Shown here piece after piece: positions 1-9,060 of a stretch of 64,000 bases of DNA (the stretch's first letter is position 1; each line of letters opens with the position of its first letter). Below the pieces are notes generated by a model. It had not been told where the DNA came from, ran no database searches, and worked only from the letters and a program-made list of their open reading frames with translations. The translations under genes were made by a program, and so were the position numbers. This DNA is from Pseudomonas viridiflava (GTDB lineage: Bacteria > Pseudomonadota > Gammaproteobacteria > Pseudomonadales > Pseudomonadaceae), in the NCBI RefSeq assembly GCF_900582625.1, contig NZ_UTIQ01000001.1:372001-436000 (forward strand), written 5' to 3'.

Positions 1-528
1 GAGCACTTCATCAACACCCATGCCGCTCTTCGCGCTGCACGCGACGGCGTCGGTGGCATCAATGCCGATGATTTTCTCGATTTCTTCTTTGACGCGGTCT
101 GGATCGGCCTGCGGCAGGTCCATTTTGTTCAATACGGGCATCACCTCCAGGCCTTGCTCGATTGCGGTGTAGCAGTTCGCGACCGATTGCGCCTCAACGC
201 CTTGACCGGCGTCGACTACCAGCAATGCGCCCTCGCAGGCAGCCAGCGACCGGCTGACTTCGTATGTGAAGTCAACGTGACCGGGGGTATCAATGAAGTT
301 CAGCTGGTAGGTTTTACCGTCACGCGCCTTGTAATGGAGGGTGACGCTGTGGGCCTTGATGGTGATGCCGCGTTCGCGCTCGAGGTCCATGGAATCAAGA
401 ACCTGGGCTTCCATTTCGCGTTCGGACAAACCGCCGCACATCTGAATGAATCGGTCGGCCAGGGTCGATTTGCCGTGGTCGATGTGGGCGATGATGGAGA
501 AATTACGGATATGACTCAGGTCACTCAC
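1..528 (-). CDS. lepA: Elongation factor 4 (LepA), N-terminal part, cut by window edge
   Basis: Translational GTPase that acts on stalled or mis-translocated ribosomes. Only the first 176 codons are present; the gene runs off the left edge. The protein begins [19 protein letters not shown], with the G1 P-loop AHIDHGKST, switch [10 protein letters not shown] and the G4 motif NKMDLP, an unbroken GTPase domain. The start is a GTG at 528; no in-frame ATG fits the family N-terminus. It follows mucD on the same strand after 154 bases and a terminator, so it is probably a separate unit that in other pseudomonads leads into lepB. Family assignment is secure; the C-terminal half cannot be judged. Confidence 0.95.
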   Translation of the reverse strand, partial: MSDLSHIRNFSIIAHIDHGKSTLADRFIQMCGGLSEREMEAQVLDSMDLERERGITIKAHSVTLHYKARDGKTYQLNFIDTPGHVDFTYEVSRSLAACEGALLVVDAGQGVEAQSVANCYTAIEQGLEVMPVLNKMDLPQADPDRVKEEIEKIIGIDATDAVACSAKSGMGVDEVL

Positions 529-636
529 GGATCAACACTCAAAAAGGCCGCAGGCAGATTGCCCGCCGAAAAATAGCCGGGAAGTGTACCCGATCGGCGG
601 CAGGGGCGTCACCCGTGCCGCCGACAGGCGCCCACG

Positions 637-664
637 AAAAAGGGCGGTAAAAACCGCCCTTTTG
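637..664 (-). terminator. Rho-independent terminator after mucD
   Basis: A stem of about 10 bp (AAAGGGCGGT pairing with ACCGCCCTTT) followed on the minus strand by a T run. It lies about 20 bases past the mucD stop and closes the algU-mucABD unit before lepA. Confidence 0.85.
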
Positions 665-682
665 TGTATTACCGACTAAGCG

Positions 683-2119
683 TCACTCAGACAACTTGAA
701 GGTAATGAAGCTTGCACGGCCTTCACGAAGCACGCGCATCGACACCGAACGGTTCTTCGGCAGCGCTTGAGCGACCTGGGTAAAAGTCTTCGCCGAATCA
801 ATGGCCTGGTTATTCAGGTGAGTGACGACATCGCCTGGACGCAGACCAATAAGAGCGGCAGGGCCGTCCTGTACTTCCTTGATGACTACGCCGCCTTTGA
901 GATCAAGCGCTTTGCGCTCGTCAGCGGTTAGCTCAGCAACCTTGACGCCCATACGATTGCTGTTGCGTTCCACGGCCGACTCACCGCCACCGTTGGCAGC
1001 GACTTCATCGTCATCGGCGGGCAGGTTGCCGATGGTCAATTCCACGGTCTTGCGCGAGCCTTCACGAATCACTTCCAACTGGGCTTTGCTGCCCGCCTTC
1101 ATGCGGCCGACCAGGTGAGGTAGATCTGCCGACATGACGATAGGTTGGCCGTTTAGGCTCAAAATAACGTCGCCGACCAGCAGGCCGCCTTTGGCTGCGG
1201 GACCGTCTTCCATCACTTGAGCGACCAATGCGCCGGCTGGTCTATCCAGACCAAACGACTCAGCCAGGTCTTTGTTGACCTCTTGGATCACTACGCCCAG
1301 CCAGCCACGGCTGACTTTGCCTTCGGTTCGCAACTGATTGGCCACGTCCATCGCCACATCCATCGGAATGGCGAACGACAGGCCCATGAAGCCACCCGAA
1401 CGGGTGAAAATTTGCGAGTTGATACCGATTACTTCGCCATTCAGGTTAAACAGCGGGCCACCCGAATTGCCGGGGTTGATCGCCACGTCAGTTTGAATGA
1501 ACGGCACATAGCTCTCATTCGGCAGGCTGCGTCCCTTCGCGCTGACGATGCCGGCGGTAGCGGAGTGGTCAAAGCCAAATGGCGAGCCAATGGCGAGCAC
1601 CCAAGCGCCAACTTTGAGTTCTTCCGATTTACCGATTTTCACGACCGGAAGATTTTTGCCATCAACCTTGAGCAATGCCACGTCGGTGCGAGGATCAGCG
1701 CCGATCAGCTTGGCTTTCAATTCGCTGCGGTCAGACAGGCGCACGATAATTTCGTCAGCGCCAGTCACGACGTGGTTGTTGGTCAGCACATAGCCATCGG
1801 GAGAAATGATGAAGCCGGAGCCCAGCGACTGCGCGCCACGCTGTTGCTGGCGGCCTTGGGGCGAGCGTTGCTGTGGGGGCATGTTGCGTTCGAAGAATTC
1901 GCGAAACATCGGCGGCAGACCTTCCAGATCAGGAATGTCTTGGCCGGAAGCGCCTGCAACACGGTCCGGAACCTTCTGCGTCGTACTGATGTTGACGACG
2001 GCCGGCGCGGCAGCCTCGACCAGGGTAGTGAAATCAGGAAGTTCAGCGTGGGCAGTTAACGTCTGCCCCAGTAAAAACAATGTCAGAAAGGCAGATAAGC
2101 CAGATTTAAGGCTAAGCAT
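683..2119 (-). CDS. mucD: Periplasmic serine protease MucD (DegP/HtrA family)
   Basis: Periplasmic quality-control protease that in P. aeruginosa restrains AlgU activation and alginate production by removing misfolded envelope proteins. The 478-residue protein has a signal peptide (about residues 1-25, ending TAHA), a trypsin-like domain with His116 (NNHVV), Asp146 (RTDVAL) and Ser219 (GNSGGP), then two PDZ domains (about 270-365 and 395-475). A Gln/Pro-rich loop (about 80-98) resembles the LA loop of DegP. The ATG at 2119 was chosen because a GGGAG site sits just upstream and it gives a normal signal peptide; a longer frame would add 22 unlikely residues. Last gene of the algU operon, 126 bases after mucB. 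Confidence 0.95.
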   Translation of the reverse strand: MLSLKSGLSAFLTLFLLGQTLTAHAELPDFTTLVEAAAPAVVNISTTQKVPDRVAGASGQDIPDLEGLPPMFREFFERNMPPQQRSPQGRQQQRGAQSLGSGFIISPDGYVLTNNHVVTGADEIIVRLSDRSELKAKLIGADPRTDVALLKVDGKNLPVVKIGKSEELKVGAWVLAIGSPFGFDHSATAGIVSAKGRSLPNESYVPFIQTDVAINPGNSGGPLFNLNGEVIGINSQIFTRSGGFMGLSFAIPMDVAMDVANQLRTEGKVSRGWLGVVIQEVNKDLAESFGLDRPAGALVAQVMEDGPAAKGGLLVGDVILSLNGQPIVMSADLPHLVGRMKAGSKAQLEVIREGSRKTVELTIGNLPADDDEVAANGGGESAVERNSNRMGVKVAELTADERKALDLKGGVVIKEVQDGPAALIGLRPGDVVTHLNNQAIDSAKTFTQVAQALPKNRSVSMRVLREGRASFITFKLSE

Positions 2120-2245
2120 TGACTTCGGCTCCCATAAAGGAAAAGCAAGTACCACATGAATTGTCGCGCCGATAGAACGCGACATACGACTCTATGGTGA
2201 ACACGCGAACCGTAACTGAGCGCTCGCGTGAAAATCTCGACAGCG

Positions 2246-3193
2246 TTACTGCGCCGCCTGCATGTCCCCGGCGCGCATCGATAGCGCGACACGCTCGGCC
2301 GTTCCTAACGGGATTTCGCCAATAACCGTGACCATCACGTCGCCCGAGGTGGTAGAGATGCGTTTGGAAACCGCAACAGTGGGACCCAACTGCGTGCGAG
2401 CATCTTCAACCGTGGCACCATTCAGCGGCTCGAGGAAAACCGAAAAACGCGCCAATCCGTCGCCATACATCAGGCATGCAACGGGCTGGGAAGATAACGC
2501 GCTGTGGCGCTCGACCGCGCTGTTCAGATTAAAACCTGGAGGCATCCACTCGGAGTGCCACGCCTTCGGATCCACGGCCTTACTTTCGACAAAGCGAACG
2601 GGCTGGCAGCTCGAACCTGGTTTCAGATCAGCTTCTGAAGGAGGGGTCATTTCGATAGTAGAAAACTGGAAACGCTCAAGCAGTTGGCCTTTTTCATTAA
2701 GCAGCAACGACTTCAGCGGCAAGCCTGTTTCGCGGTCTAGATGCAGCTCGAAGCCATAACGGTGCTGATCACGCGGCAACACCGCTAGCACCACCGCGTC
2801 CCGCCCAGCGACACGCGACTCGCCAATAATGCGCAAGTCGTACCAGGCTGAAAGTTGTTTGGTATCCAGCGCTCGAGCAGGCCAACTCTGACCTTCGGCA
2901 ACCTGATCGGCCAAGCCACCGCTTACACACTCGGTGCGACGCCCAACCTTCACCACTTCTTGCACCGGCCCGTCGAGTTGCAAAAGCCGCTCGCGCACTT
3001 CTGCGCCACCAGACGCCTGATGCCAGATTGTATGAGTGGAGAAACTGCCGTTACGTTCGTAGACAAACGTGCCGTGGAAACTTTGCTGCTGCTGGGCCTC
3101 AGCGAGGCGGCCCAGCCAATCTTGCGCGTCGGCGGCGCCAGCTGGCTGGGCCAGCGCGCCACCTAACAGAAGCAGGTAGGAAAGTCCGCGCAT
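2246..3193 (-). CDS. mucB: Sigma factor AlgU regulatory protein MucB (RseB family)
   Basis: Periplasmic RseB-type protein that binds the periplasmic part of anti-sigma factor MucA and shields it from the AlgW protease; lipid or LPS signals release it. 315 residues, with a signal peptide ending near residue 20 (QPAGA/AD), an N-terminal MucB/RseB lipid-binding domain (from DWLGRLAEAQQQQSFHG) and the smaller C-terminal domain from about 220. Its GAGGAGG ribosome site overlaps the mucA stop, so the two are probably translationally coupled. Length and order agree with the family. The mucC gene that follows in P. aeruginosa is absent here. Confidence 0.95.
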   Translation of the reverse strand: MRGLSYLLLLGGALAQPAGAADAQDWLGRLAEAQQQQSFHGTFVYERNGSFSTHTIWHQASGGAEVRERLLQLDGPVQEVVKVGRRTECVSGGLADQVAEGQSWPARALDTKQLSAWYDLRIIGESRVAGRDAVVLAVLPRDQHRYGFELHLDRETGLPLKSLLLNEKGQLLERFQFSTIEMTPPSEADLKPGSSCQPVRFVESKAVDPKAWHSEWMPPGFNLNSAVERHSALSSQPVACLMYGDGLARFSVFLEPLNGATVEDARTQLGPTVAVSKRISTTSGDVMVTVIGEIPLGTAERVALSMRAGDMQAAQ

Positions 3194-3201
3194 GATCCTC
3201 C

Positions 3202-3804
3202 TCAGCGGTTTTCCAGACTTGCAGCACGCGCATAGGGCAACACACCTTCAGACGTGCTCATCGCAGCCTGCTGCGCGTGTTGACGCAGATAGCCCGGCAA
3301 GCGCTGCTCGTGCCAGTTCAATTGGCTCGGGCTTGAAGCTTTGGATTGCTGAGCGGAAACCGGCTCGGAGCTCTCCGTATAGCCAGCCAACAGAGCAGCG
3401 CCCTGTACTTGCGGCATTGGCAGCGTTGGCTGCACGGTGTTCTGGGCGAGTTGCGTACCCATCACTTCGTCTTGGTTATAGAGACGAACGCCAGCCAGAA
3501 CCGCCAGAGTCACCGAGGCAGCAACTGCCAGGCGACCCAGACCGCGCCAACGACCCGCAACCGCAGCTACAGGAGCAACAACCGGAGCAGCTTCATCGGC
3601 GAGAGCCTTGGACACCGCCGAAGCGATATCGAGGTTCGGTACCAGCAGATCTTTGTGCATAACTGCACGAGCTACTTGATAGCGCGCCCAAGTCGAGCGC
3701 AATTGGGCGTCTTCGCTGGCGCTGAGCACGCGGCGCAGCTCCAACTCATCTGCCTCGTTATCCATAAGGGCGGATAACGATTCTTGCAGGGCTTCACGAC
3801 TCAT
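3202..3804 (-). CDS. mucA: Anti-sigma factor MucA
   Basis: Inner-membrane anti-sigma factor that holds AlgU inactive until cut by AlgW, MucP and ClpXP. 200 residues: a cytoplasmic sigma-binding part beginning MSREALQESLSALMDNEADE, one membrane segment at about residues 85-105 (LAVAASVTLAVLAGV), and a periplasmic tail ending SLENR. The frame is intact, with no sign of the C-terminal truncations (such as mucA22) that make mucoid strains. Start at 3804 because the conserved family N-terminus begins there. It follows algU by 31 bases. Confidence 0.95.
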   Translation of the reverse strand: MSREALQESLSALMDNEADELELRRVLSASEDAQLRSTWARYQVARAVMHKDLLVPNLDIASAVSKALADEAAPVVAPVAAVAGRWRGLGRLAVAASVTLAVLAGVRLYNQDEVMGTQLAQNTVQPTLPMPQVQGAALLAGYTESSEPVSAQQSKASSPSQLNWHEQRLPGYLRQHAQQAAMSTSEGVLPYARAASLENR

Positions 3805-3835
3805 GGCGATTCCTCTCTTGGCTAGCGCCGCTGTC

Positions 3836-4417
3836 TCAGGCTCCCTGCAACAAAGGTTGCAGGACTTTATCAATGGCCTCACGGGCTCGGAAAATCCGCG
3901 ACCGTACGGTACCTACTGGACATTGCATGACGCTCGCAATGTCCTCGTAACTAAGACCATCAAACTCTCGCAAAGTTAGCGCGGTGCGCAAATCTTCTGG
4001 CAATTGTTCAATGGTTCGATGCACGGCGTTTTCAATCTCGTCCCGTAGCATCAATCGCTCTGGAGATTCGATGTCCTTGAGTGCGTGATCGCCCTCGTAG
4101 AACTCTGCGTCTTCAGCGCTTACATCACTTTCTGGTGGGCGACGACCGCGCGACACCAGATGATTCTTCGCCGTGTTGATGGCGATGCGGTACAGCCATG
4201 TATAAAAGGCGCTGTCGCCGCGAAAATTAGCCAGTGCACGGAAAGCTTTAATAAACGCTTCCTGGGCAACATCCTGAGCTTCATGAGGATCGTGCACAAA
4301 ACGCACTATCAACCCGAGAATCTTGTGCTGATACTTCAGCACCAACAGATCAAAAGCTCGTTTGTCGCCACGCTGCACCCGCTCGACCAACTGCTGATCA
4401 TCTTCCTGGGTAAGCAT
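3836..4417 (-). CDS. algU: RNA polymerase ECF sigma factor AlgU (AlgT, RpoE-like)
   Basis: Envelope-stress ECF sigma factor controlling alginate, osmoprotection and its own operon. The 193 residues match the length and nearly the whole sequence of the family (MLTQEDDQQLVERVQRGDK at the start). Region 2 contains FAYTWLY-like residues (SAFYTWLYRIAINTAKNHL) and region 4 ends CPVGTVRSRIFRAREAIDK. The ATG at 4417 has a GAGGAG site 5 bases upstream; a GTG two codons earlier is less likely. First gene of algU-mucA-mucB-mucD. Two GAACTT-type promoters upstream suggest autoregulation. Confidence 0.97.
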   Translation of the reverse strand: MLTQEDDQQLVERVQRGDKRAFDLLVLKYQHKILGLIVRFVHDPHEAQDVAQEAFIKAFRALANFRGDSAFYTWLYRIAINTAKNHLVSRGRRPPESDVSAEDAEFYEGDHALKDIESPERLMLRDEIENAVHRTIEQLPEDLRTALTLREFDGLSYEDIASVMQCPVGTVRSRIFRAREAIDKVLQPLLQGA

Positions 4418-4478
4418 GAACACTCCTCAATTGAGTTCGGAGAGAATGCTGTTCCAGCAAGTGAATCAACTTGCCAAG

Positions 4479-4505
4479 ATAGACTCGGGTCTTGCGCAAA
4501 AGTTC
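4479..4505 (-). promoter_or_regulatory. Candidate proximal AlgU-dependent promoter of algU
   Basis: On the minus strand GAACTT (4505-4500), a 16-base spacer and TCTAT (4483-4479). This fits the AlgU/RpoE consensus of GAACTT, 16-17 bases, TCTRA-like. The start site would lie about 55 bases before the algU ATG. Confidence 0.7.
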
Positions 4506-4680
4506 TCCCCTCCAAACACGTTCCGCACACATATTCTTTTGTCTTGCACGGAATCGCGCAGCACGGCTAGCACGCCGGCTGCGCGGATAATCTTGTCACC
4601 GGTTTAGTTGTAATGAGGCCGCGGCAACAGCCGCTCTCGATACAACGCAAACGGCATTGTCCCCGTCTGGGTGACTGCCT

Positions 4681-4707
4681 ATGGAACCTGGAAGTCTAAG
4701 AAAGTTC
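4681..4707 (-). promoter_or_regulatory. Candidate distal AlgU-dependent promoter of algU
   Basis: On the minus strand GGGAACTT with the core at 4707-4702, a 16-base spacer, then TCCAT (4685-4681). It is a second ECF-type promoter about 200 bases upstream of the proximal one, inside the algU-nadB divergent region. The -10 is less like consensus. Confidence 0.55.
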
Positions 4708-4792
4708 CCAGGCCCCAGCGGCCGTCATAAGCCCGCTATTGTGCAGCCCGCCCCGCCTATATACTAGTGGCCGCTTCTCGTGGAATTCGAAC

Positions 4793-6409
4793 ATGAGCCA
4801 ACATTTTCAGCACGACGTTCTGGTCATCGGCAGCGGCGCTGCCGGCCTCACTCTGGCGCTGACCCTGCCCAGCCATTTGCGCATAGCCGTGCTTAGTAAG
4901 GGTGACCTCACAAATGGTTCAACTTATTGGGCACAGGGCGGCGTTGCAGCTGTGCTCGATACCACTGACACCGTCGAATCCCACGTTGCCGACACCCTCG
5001 ACGCAGGCGCCGGCCTGTGCCGTGAAGACGCTGTGCGCTTCACCGTCGAGCACAGCCGCGAGGCCATCGAATGGTTGATCGAACAAGGCGTGCCCTTTAC
5101 CCGTGACGATGAAACCGCGCGGGAAGATGGTGGGTTCGAATTCCACCTCACGCGAGAAGGCGGCCACAGCCACCGCAGAATTATCCATGCCGCCGACGCC
5201 ACTGGCGCAGCCATATTCAACACCCTCCTCGCCCAAGCCCGGCAGCGTCCGAATATCGAGCTGCTAGAACAGCGCGTTGCAGTCGACCTCATTACCGAAC
5301 GCAAGCTAGGGCTGCCCGGCCACAACTGCCTGGGCGCGTACGTGCTGAATAGAAACAGCGGCGAAGTCGACACCTACGGAGCGCGCTTCACCGCGCTGGC
5401 CAGCGGCGGCGCCGCCAAGGTTTATCTGTACACCAGTAACCCTGACGGCGCCTGTGGCGACGGCATTGCCATGGCTTGGCGCGCGGGCTGCCGGGTCGGC
5501 AACCTGGAATTCAATCAATTCCACCCGACCTGCCTGTACCACCCCAAGGCCAAAAGCTTTCTGATTACCGAAGCCATCCGTGGCGAAGGCGGCTTGCTCA
5601 AGCTGCCGAACGGCGAGCGCTTTATGCAGCGTTTCGACCCACGCGCCGAGTTGGCCCCGCGCGATATCGTCGCTCGCGCCATCGACCACGAAATGAAGCG
5701 CCTGGGTGTCGACTGTTTGTACCTGGACATCAGCCACAAACCCGCCGAATTCATCAAGAGCCACTTCCCCACTGTTTATGAGCGCTGCCTGGGGTTTGGC
5801 ATCGACATCACCAAGGAAGCGATCCCGGTGGTACCGGCCGCCCACTACACCTGCGGCGGCGTGGTGGTCGACCAACATGGCCACACCGACGTGCCGGGCC
5901 TGTATGCCATTGGCGAAACCACCTTTACCGGCCTGCACGGCGCCAACCGCATGGCCAGCAACTCGTTGCTCGAATGCTTCGTCTATGCCCGCTCGGCAGC
6001 GGCGGACATCCTTCAACAATTGGTGAGCAAGCCCATACCGCAGCGCCTGCCGAGCTGGGACGCCAGTCAGGTGACCGATTCGGACGAAGACGTGATCATT
6101 GCCCACAACTGGGATGAGTTGCGCCGGTTTATGTGGGACTACGTCGGCATCGTGCGCACCAACAAGCGCCTGCAGCGCGCTCAGCACCGCGTGCGCTTGT
6201 TGCTCGACGAAATTGATGAGTTCTACAGCAACTACAAAGTCAGCCGCGACCTGATCGAGCTGCGCAACCTGGCCCAGGTGGCCGAGCTGATCATTCGCTC
6301 CGCCATGCAGCGCAAAGAATCACGCGGCCTGCATTACACCCTCGACTACCCGGACCAACTGCCCGAAGCCCGCGACACTATTCTGGTGCCGCCCATCTAC
6401 GGCGAGTGA
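4793..6409 (+). CDS. nadB: L-aspartate oxidase
   Basis: First enzyme of de novo NAD synthesis: FAD-dependent oxidation of L-aspartate to iminoaspartate, used by NadA. 538 residues, the usual length. The N-terminal FAD site is [15 protein letters not shown]; the flavoprotein active-site features include [24 protein letters not shown] and the late FAD motif [14 protein letters not shown]. The C-terminal helical domain begins around residue 430. The ATG at 4793 (MSQHFQHD) fits the family; an upstream in-frame ATG at 4739 would add an unrelated leader. Divergent from algU, as in other pseudomonads. Its last 32 bases overlap the convergent ygfX. Confidence 0.95.
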   Translation: MSQHFQHDVLVIGSGAAGLTLALTLPSHLRIAVLSKGDLTNGSTYWAQGGVAAVLDTTDTVESHVADTLDAGAGLCREDAVRFTVEHSREAIEWLIEQGVPFTRDDETAREDGGFEFHLTREGGHSHRRIIHAADATGAAIFNTLLAQARQRPNIELLEQRVAVDLITERKLGLPGHNCLGAYVLNRNSGEVDTYGARFTALASGGAAKVYLYTSNPDGACGDGIAMAWRAGCRVGNLEFNQFHPTCLYHPKAKSFLITEAIRGEGGLLKLPNGERFMQRFDPRAELAPRDIVARAIDHEMKRLGVDCLYLDISHKPAEFIKSHFPTVYERCLGFGIDITKEAIPVVPAAHYTCGGVVVDQHGHTDVPGLYAIGETTFTGLHGANRMASNSLLECFVYARSAAADILQQLVSKPIPQRLPSWDASQVTDSDEDVIIAHNWDELRRFMWDYVGIVRTNKRLQRAQHRVRLLLDEIDEFYSNYKVSRDLIELRNLAQVAELIIRSAMQRKESRGLHYTLDYPDQLPEARDTILVPPIYGE

Positions 6410-6815
6410 ATTTCAGCCGTACCCGCAGGCGCCGGTGGACATCCGCCGGCAATGCGTCGCTCGCCACACAAAGCCCCCGCACCCACCACTGCCCCGGCAG
6501 ACGAAAGCGCAGCACAACAGCTTGCGGCAACGCCACGCTGTCGGGGAACAACTGAACCGACTGCCAGCCATGGCCGGTCTGCCAAAGGTGCCACCCGTCC
6601 GCGTCATGGCGAATGCCAGAAAAGTGAGAAGTGGCGAAGCGCCAAGTCCAGACGGCATGAGCGCTACACAGCGCACCGCCCAGAAGCGTCATCCATATAG
6701 GAAGGGCCGCCACCAGCAAGGCGAGCCAGGCGCCGAGCTGTGCGCCGAGATACACCGCCAGCAGACGCCGGGAGGGCTGCCAGCGGCATTCGAAAGCTTT
6801 ACTTGGGTTGGACAC
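6378..6815 (-). CDS. ygfX: YgfX-family inner-membrane protein
   Basis: 145-residue protein with two close hydrophobic segments (about residues 18-38 and 40-55) and a basic C-terminus ([13 protein letters not shown]). Size, topology and its place directly after sdhE match the YgfX family. E. coli YgfX (CptA) has been proposed as a toxin interfering with FtsZ/MreB, but its partner SdhE is now known as a flavinylation factor, so the role remains uncertain. Its start overlaps the sdhE end by 17 bases, implying co-translation. Its end overlaps the 3' end of nadB by 32 bases, tail to tail. Confidence 0.75.
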   Translation of the reverse strand: MSNPSKAFECRWQPSRRLLAVYLGAQLGAWLALLVAALPIWMTLLGGALCSAHAVWTWRFATSHFSGIRHDADGWHLWQTGHGWQSVQLFPDSVALPQAVVLRFRLPGQWWVRGLCVASDALPADVHRRLRVRLKFTRRRWAAPE

Positions 6816-7053
6816 GATCCAGAATCATGCGAACCATGCGGCGCAGGTCGGCGTCTTCCGGCTCGCCGCGCTGCATGAACCAGCCAAACATGTCCTGATC
6901 TTCGCACTCCAGCAGTTTGCGATAGCGCTCGCGGTCTGCGTCATCCAGGCTCGGGTAGACTTCGCGAACGAAGGGCACCAGCAACACGTCGAGTTCCAGC
7001 ATGCCGCGGCGGCTGTGCCAAAACAGGCGGTTCAGTTCAATATCGTCGACCAT
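6799..7053 (-). CDS. sdhE: FAD assembly factor SdhE
   Basis: Small cytoplasmic protein that promotes covalent attachment of FAD to succinate dehydrogenase SdhA and fumarate reductase. 84 residues; the family hallmark RGMLELD (in [15 protein letters not shown]) is present near the N-terminus, along with the late DMFGWF motif. The ATG at 7053 was chosen because the family begins immediately before the ELNRL helix; upstream codons give an unrelated leader. Overlaps ygfX by 17 bases. Divergent from ygfZ, as in many gammaproteobacteria. Confidence 0.92.
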   Translation of the reverse strand: MVDDIELNRLFWHSRRGMLELDVLLVPFVREVYPSLDDADRERYRKLLECEDQDMFGWFMQRGEPEDADLRRMVRMILDRVQPK

Positions 7054-7174
7054 CAAAGCGGCTCCTGCAAAATAGGCCGGCAGTATAGCGGCGCCACGCC
7101 GATACCGGCACCCGCTGACAAGCTCAAGGCAGGGCCCTATGATTAGCCCCCAGACTTTCAATCAGCGATTTCTC

Positions 7175-8116
7175 ATGGCCGATTCAGCTTTTTTCTGCAC
7201 GCTGTCCCACGAAGGCGTTCTTGCCGTTCGCGGCCCCGACGCCAGCAAATTCCTCCAAGGCCAGGTCACCTGCAATCTCAACTACCTGAGCGATAGCAAC
7301 GCCAGCCTCGGCGCCCGCTGCACCCCAAAAGGCCGCATGGTGTCGAGCTTTCGCATTATCAGCGAAGGCGACGGCTATGTGCTGGCGATGGCCAGCGAAC
7401 TGCTGGAACCGCAGCTCACCGACCTGAAAAAATACGCCGTCTTTTCCAAATCCACTCTCAGTGACGAAAGCGCCGACTGGCTGCGTATCGGCCTCTACAA
7501 CGCCGACGAAGTCCTCAGCGAGCTTGGCCTGATGCTGCCGACCGAAGCCGATGGCGTTGCCCGTACAGACAATTTGTTCGCCATTCGCCTGAGCGACGGC
7601 CGCGTTGAGCTCTGGATTCGCAGCGCCATCAGCGCCGACGTCATGCAACAAATCCAGGCCAAACTCCCAGAGCGTCCCCTTAACAGCTGGCTACTCGCCC
7701 AGGTTCGCGCCGGCATCGGCCAGGTATTTGGCGCGACGCGCGAGCTGTTTATTCCGCAAATGATCAATTTGCAGGCCGTGGGCGGCGTCAGCTTCAAAAA
7801 AGGTTGCTACACCGGCCAGGAAATCGTCGCGCGCATGCAGTACCTCGGCAAACTCAAACGCCGCTTGCAGCGCTTGAGCCTGGAAGGCGCCGAATTACCG
7901 GCCGTGGCCAGCGAACTGTTCTCCCCCGTGCACCGCTCCAGCGTTGGCGAAGTGGTGCTGGCCGCACAAAGCGAAACGGGCGTGGAACTGTTGGCGGTAT
8001 TGCAGGAAGATGCCGTCACTGATGGACGGATTCATCTCGGCAGCGAAACCGGCCCGGCTTTGCAGCTCTTGGACCTGCCTTACACCTTGAACTCGGATCG
8101 CGAGATTCAGCGTTAA
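7175..8116 (+). CDS. ygfZ: Folate-binding tRNA-modification / Fe-S maturation protein YgfZ
   Basis: GcvT-like folate-binding protein (IBA57 relative) that supports folate-dependent maturation of some Fe-S enzymes such as MiaB. 313 residues. The diagnostic motif KGCYTGQE is present with Cys211, and the N-terminal part (GPDASKFLQGQVTCN) matches the family. The ATG at 7175 (MADSAFF) is the conserved start; the frame is open upstream to another ATG at 7139. Divergent from sdhE-ygfX, and followed by an HDOD gene 57 bases on. Confidence 0.92.
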   Translation: MADSAFFCTLSHEGVLAVRGPDASKFLQGQVTCNLNYLSDSNASLGARCTPKGRMVSSFRIISEGDGYVLAMASELLEPQLTDLKKYAVFSKSTLSDESADWLRIGLYNADEVLSELGLMLPTEADGVARTDNLFAIRLSDGRVELWIRSAISADVMQQIQAKLPERPLNSWLLAQVRAGIGQVFGATRELFIPQMINLQAVGGVSFKKGCYTGQEIVARMQYLGKLKRRLQRLSLEGAELPAVASELFSPVHRSSVGEVVLAAQSETGVELLAVLQEDAVTDGRIHLGSETGPALQLLDLPYTLNSDREIQR

Positions 8117-8173
8117 CCCTATTACTTTCCGGCCGCCTGCCCGCCAAGCGCCCCAGTCTCCAGAGAAACGTCC

Positions 8174-9010
8174 ATGAGCAAACTCGCTGATAAAGTCCAA
8201 CACGAACTGATCCAGGCCATCGAAAACGATGAACTGGTACTGCCGACCCTTCCTGAAGTGGCGCTGAAAGTTCGCGAAGCGGCGGAAGACCCGGACATCA
8301 GCATCCCTCAGCTCAGCAAAGTGATCGGCAACGACGCCGCCCTCACCGCGCGCATCATCAAAGTGGTGAACAGCCCGTTGCTGCGCACCAATAAAGAAAT
8401 CACCGACCTGCAAATGGCCGTCAGCCGCCTCGGCATCAACTACACCTGCAACCTGGCGACCGGCCTGGCGATGGAACAGATGTTCCAGGCCACCTCCGAC
8501 GTGGTCGACCGCAAAATGCGTGAAGTGTGGAACAAGAGCACCGAAATCGCTGGCATCAGCCACGTGCTGTGCCGTCACTACACGCGCCTGATGCCCGACC
8601 AAGCCACCCTCGCCGGCCTGATCCACCAGATCGGCGTGCTGCCGATTCTGACCTACGCCGAGGAACACGATGAGTTGCTGTCCGACTCCATCAGCCTCAA
8701 CCACGTGATCGAGAAAATTCACCCGATCATTGGCGACAAAATTCTCAGAGCGTGGGATTTCCCCGAGAACATCGCCATTCTGCCGAGCCAGTATCTGGAC
8801 TTCACACGCAACTCGCCAAAAGCCGATTACGTCGACATCGTTCAGGTCGCCACCCTGCAGAGCTATCTGGGCAGCGAGCACCCGTACACCCAGCTCGACT
8901 GGTCGCAAATTCCGGCCTTCGCCAAACTCGGCCTCGACCCAAGCGCCGACTTGAACGCAGACGAAGACCTCTCCGCCGCCATGGAAGCGGCCATGGGCAT
9001 GCTGCAATAA
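8174..9010 (+). CDS. HDOD-domain signalling protein
   Basis: 278-residue cytoplasmic protein made almost entirely of an HDOD domain (about residues 20-215; motifs LPTLPEVALKV, IGNDAALTARIIKVVNSP, SRLGINYTCNLA). HDOD proteins are HD-GYP relatives that lack the catalytic HD residues and act as protein-protein regulators in motility, virulence and stress circuits. The target is not visible from the sequence. A GAGA site precedes the ATG. Probably transcribed with ygfZ. A second HDOD gene occurs at 19.2 kb. Confidence 0.85.
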   Translation: MSKLADKVQHELIQAIENDELVLPTLPEVALKVREAAEDPDISIPQLSKVIGNDAALTARIIKVVNSPLLRTNKEITDLQMAVSRLGINYTCNLATGLAMEQMFQATSDVVDRKMREVWNKSTEIAGISHVLCRHYTRLMPDQATLAGLIHQIGVLPILTYAEEHDELLSDSISLNHVIEKIHPIIGDKILRAWDFPENIAILPSQYLDFTRNSPKADYVDIVQVATLQSYLGSEHPYTQLDWSQIPAFAKLGLDPSADLNADEDLSAAMEAAMGMLQ

Positions 9011-9029
9011 CAGCGCCCCATCACCGTAG

Positions 9030-9057
9030 GTTGGGCTGAGCGCCAGCGAAGCCCAAC
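9030..9057. terminator. Inverted repeat between convergent HDOD gene and tctE
   Basis: GTTGGGCT (9030-9037) pairs with AGCCCAAC (9050-9057). The same arm sequence recurs in the hairpin at 40224-40251, so this may be a dispersed repeat serving as a bidirectional terminator between converging genes. Confidence 0.5.
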
Positions 9058-9060
9058 ACG

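Larger units (their letters stand above)
4418..4792. other. Divergent algU/nadB intergenic region
   Basis: 375 bases without a supported gene. It holds the two AlgU-type promoters reading left. A weak sigma-70-like -10 (TATACT at 4760-4765) reads right to nadB, with only a poor -35 (TATTGT at 4737-4742). Confidence 0.6.

Noticed and set aside
2120..2245. Possible mucC remnant between mucB and mucD
   Set aside because: Only 126 bases and no similarity recognisable to a membrane protein; treated as a spacer with the mucD ribosome site.
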